Below are positions 15,541 to 16,709 of a stretch of DNA of 16,709 nt, one piece after another. Every line of letters starts with the position of its first letter. Position 1 is the first letter of the stretch. Source of the DNA: Candidatus Goldiibacteriota bacterium (GTDB taxonomy: Bacteria > Oederibacteriota > PGYV01 > DSYL01). The notes below the pieces were generated by a model. That model did not search any database. It was given only the letters and a program-made list of their open reading frames with translations, and had not been told where the DNA came from. A program made the position numbers and the translations under genes. The stretch covers positions 1 to 16,709 of the forward strand of contig JAOAAI010000223.1 in the NCBI GenBank assembly GCA_026418955.1, given 5' to 3'.

Positions 15541-15565
15541 TTAAAAAAATATAAAGGAGGATATG

Positions 15566-16709
15566 ATGAGAAATAAAATGTTTATAATGCTGTTTATTTT
15601 TTTTATTCCCATTTTTGTTTTTTCAGAAACCATAGAAACAACAATAAATATCAATGTAACAGTGACTGTAAATACTTTTAAACCGATCAATATTTTTGGT
15701 AATAATGTCAATGGTTGGTCAAATCCTGAACCGGTAAAGGATAAAATACAATCAGCAGGTAATTTTATTTTGCGCTATCCTGGTGGATCATGGGGTGATT
15801 CATTTTTTTGGAATAGCGCCGGTAAATATGATGAAAATCATAATTGGATTCCAGATGTGAATGAGTATTCAAACAGTGCTTTAGGCGATCTTTTACATAA
15901 TCAATTAAAAATGATAGATGATGATGAAAAGACAGCTTGGCGTTCAAATACTGACACTGATTTTCCTAATCATCAATGGATTTATCTAGATCTACAGACT
16001 AAGAGAAACCCAGATAAAGTTGTTATTTTATGGGGTAATATTGCAAATAAAGAATGGGCTTTTGCTAAAAAATTTACAATTCAGTATTGGGACCCCAAGG
16101 ATAGCAGACAATGGATGCCGTATGATGCTGATAAAAATTCATGGTTGAATACAACAGCAGTTGATATTATTGGAATTGGTGGTAAACAAGTAGTTACATT
16201 TAAACCTGTGAATACACAATATATACGCTTACTTATGAAAGAAAGTTCTGCTGGTAATGGTGGAGAATATTCAATTGCAGAATTTAAAGTTTTTGAAAAA
16301 GATATAGAAATCAAAGCAGCAAATAATTTTGCTATTGTTGCATCTTCTTGTAATACTGCTGTTGAACTAAATTTAAATAATTCATGGATTTTTGGTTTTG
16401 AACAGTATATGGAATTTATGAATTCAATGACTCCCAAAGGAATACCTTTAATAATAGTTAATGTAGGCAGTGGTACTCCACAGATGGCAGCAGCGTGGGT
16501 TAGATATGCAAATAAAATAAAAAATTATAATATCAAATATTGGGAAATAGGTAATGAAAATGGAGGACAGTGGGAAACAGGTGGACCACTTAATATGTAT
16601 GATTATACCAGACGTTTCATTAAATTTTATGAAGCAATGAAGGCAGAAGATCCAACAATTACAATTATTGCCCAAGGCCAAGCAGATGGTAAATCAGGTA
16701 TGTATGATG
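15566..16709 (+). CDS. Secreted clan-A-like glycoside hydrolase with inserted discoidin-type module (3'-truncated by window edge)
   Basis: The frame is open to the window end (381 residues from 15566). ATG codons lie at 15563 and 15566; the latter is better spaced from AAAGGAGG at 15553-15560. An N-terminal signal peptide is clear: basic MRNK, a hydrophobic core to about residue 19, cleavage probably near Ser20-Glu21, no lipobox cysteine. The mature protein starts a catalytic domain with LRYPGGSWGDSFFW (69-82), resembling GH39/GH51-type arabinofuranosidases and xylosidases. Residues about 95-237 look like an F5/8 type C (CBM32-like) module: IDDDEKTAWRSN, QWIYLDLQ, FTIQYW and YIRLLMKE. The barrel then resumes, and IKYWEIGNENGG (323-334) supplies the Asn330-Glu331 acid/base pair of clan A. 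The nucleophile would lie beyond the window. The substrate is probably a plant polysaccharide, but the family assignment is tentative. Confidence 0.8.
   Translation, partial: MRNKMFIMLFIFFIPIFVFSETIETTININVTVTVNTFKPINIFGNNVNGWSNPEPVKDKIQSAGNFILRYPGGSWGDSFFWNSAGKYDENHNWIPDVNEYSNSALGDLLHNQLKMIDDDEKTAWRSNTDTDFPNHQWIYLDLQTKRNPDKVVILWGNIANKEWAFAKKFTIQYWDPKDSRQWMPYDADKNSWLNTTAVDIIGIGGKQVVTFKPVNTQYIRLLMKESSAGNGGEYSIAEFKVFEKDIEIKAANNFAIVASSCNTAVELNLNNSWIFGFEQYMEFMNSMTPKGIPLIIVNVGSGTPQMAAAWVRYANKIKNYNIKYWEIGNENGGQWETGGPLNMYDYTRRFIKFYEAMKAEDPTITIIAQGQADGKSGMYD

Larger units (their letters stand above)
15325..15565. other. Divergent control region between lacI-type gene and secreted hydrolase
   Basis: 241 bases holding two divergent promoters (15360-15388 on minus, 15513-15540 on plus), listed separately. 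The stretch between them contains the inverted repeat at 15390-15425, the most visible dyad and a possible operator. A short CCT-GAG-AGG dyad lies at 15484-15492, just upstream of the plus-strand promoter. Confidence 0.6.

Noticed and set aside
16081..16681. Two minus-strand open frames (118 and 77 residues) near the right edge
   Set aside because: They lie antisense to the hydrolase, which reads without interruption from a signal peptide through catalytic motifs to the window end.
1..16709. Mobile elements, CRISPR arrays, toxin-antitoxin or defence cassettes
   Set aside because: No transposase, integrase, spaced direct repeats, toxin-like small pairs or defence-gene motifs were seen; the WYL domain belongs to a housekeeping-type Pif1 helicase.

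Overview
This is an AT-rich bacterial chromosome segment, roughly one third G+C by eye. It has strong AAAGGAGG-type ribosome binding sites and near-consensus sigma-70-type promoters. No rRNA, tRNA, CRISPR array or insertion sequence was seen. Taxonomy cannot be fixed by reading alone. The compact ilv-leu gene order, the Pif1 helicase with a WYL tail and the plant-glycan hydrolases would fit a low-GC anaerobic lineage (Thermotogae-, Firmicutes- or candidate-phylum-like), but that is only inference.

Bases 1-9606 carry nine genes on the plus strand. They encode branched-chain amino acid synthesis followed by two further anabolic genes: ilvB (5' end missing), ilvN, ilvC, leuA, leuC, leuD, leuB, asd and purB. 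Several gaps are short (ilvN/ilvC, leuA/leuC, leuB/asd) and leuD/leuB overlap by 4 bases. Gaps of 96-114 bases precede leuA, leuD and purB, and none of them holds a convincing promoter or terminator. IlvBN and IlvC make the dihydroxy-acid precursor of valine and isoleucine (ilvD is not in the window). LeuA, LeuCD and LeuB convert 2-oxoisovalerate to the leucine precursor. Asd feeds the lysine, threonine and methionine pathways, and through threonine also isoleucine. PurB serves purine synthesis. Two cofactor-binding loops look unusual: IlvC has lost the usual NADPH-phosphate-binding residues and carries an acidic residue, while LeuB carries the Lys-Tyr pair typical of NADP-dependent isocitrate dehydrogenase.

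Bases 9607-12006 hold two separately promoted genes. One is a Pif1-family helicase with a C-terminal WYL domain. The other is a 148-residue protein of unknown function behind a perfect TTGACA-16-TATAAT promoter and a perfect Shine-Dalgarno sequence. A 300-base gap between them contains a hairpin but no gene.

Bases 12007-16709 form a carbohydrate module: a cytoplasmic GH36 alpha-galactosidase, a convergent LacI-family regulator whose stop codon lies 4 bases from that of the galactosidase, and a divergent, secreted clan-A-like glycoside hydrolase that runs off the right edge. This last protein has a discoidin (F5/8 type C) type module apparently inserted inside its catalytic domain. The lacI and hydrolase promoters face away from each other across 241 bases, so the regulator probably controls itself and the hydrolase, and possibly the galactosidase. 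I see no obviously new defence or mobile system. The most unusual items are the cofactor loops, the inserted carbohydrate-binding module and the strongly promoted unknown gene.
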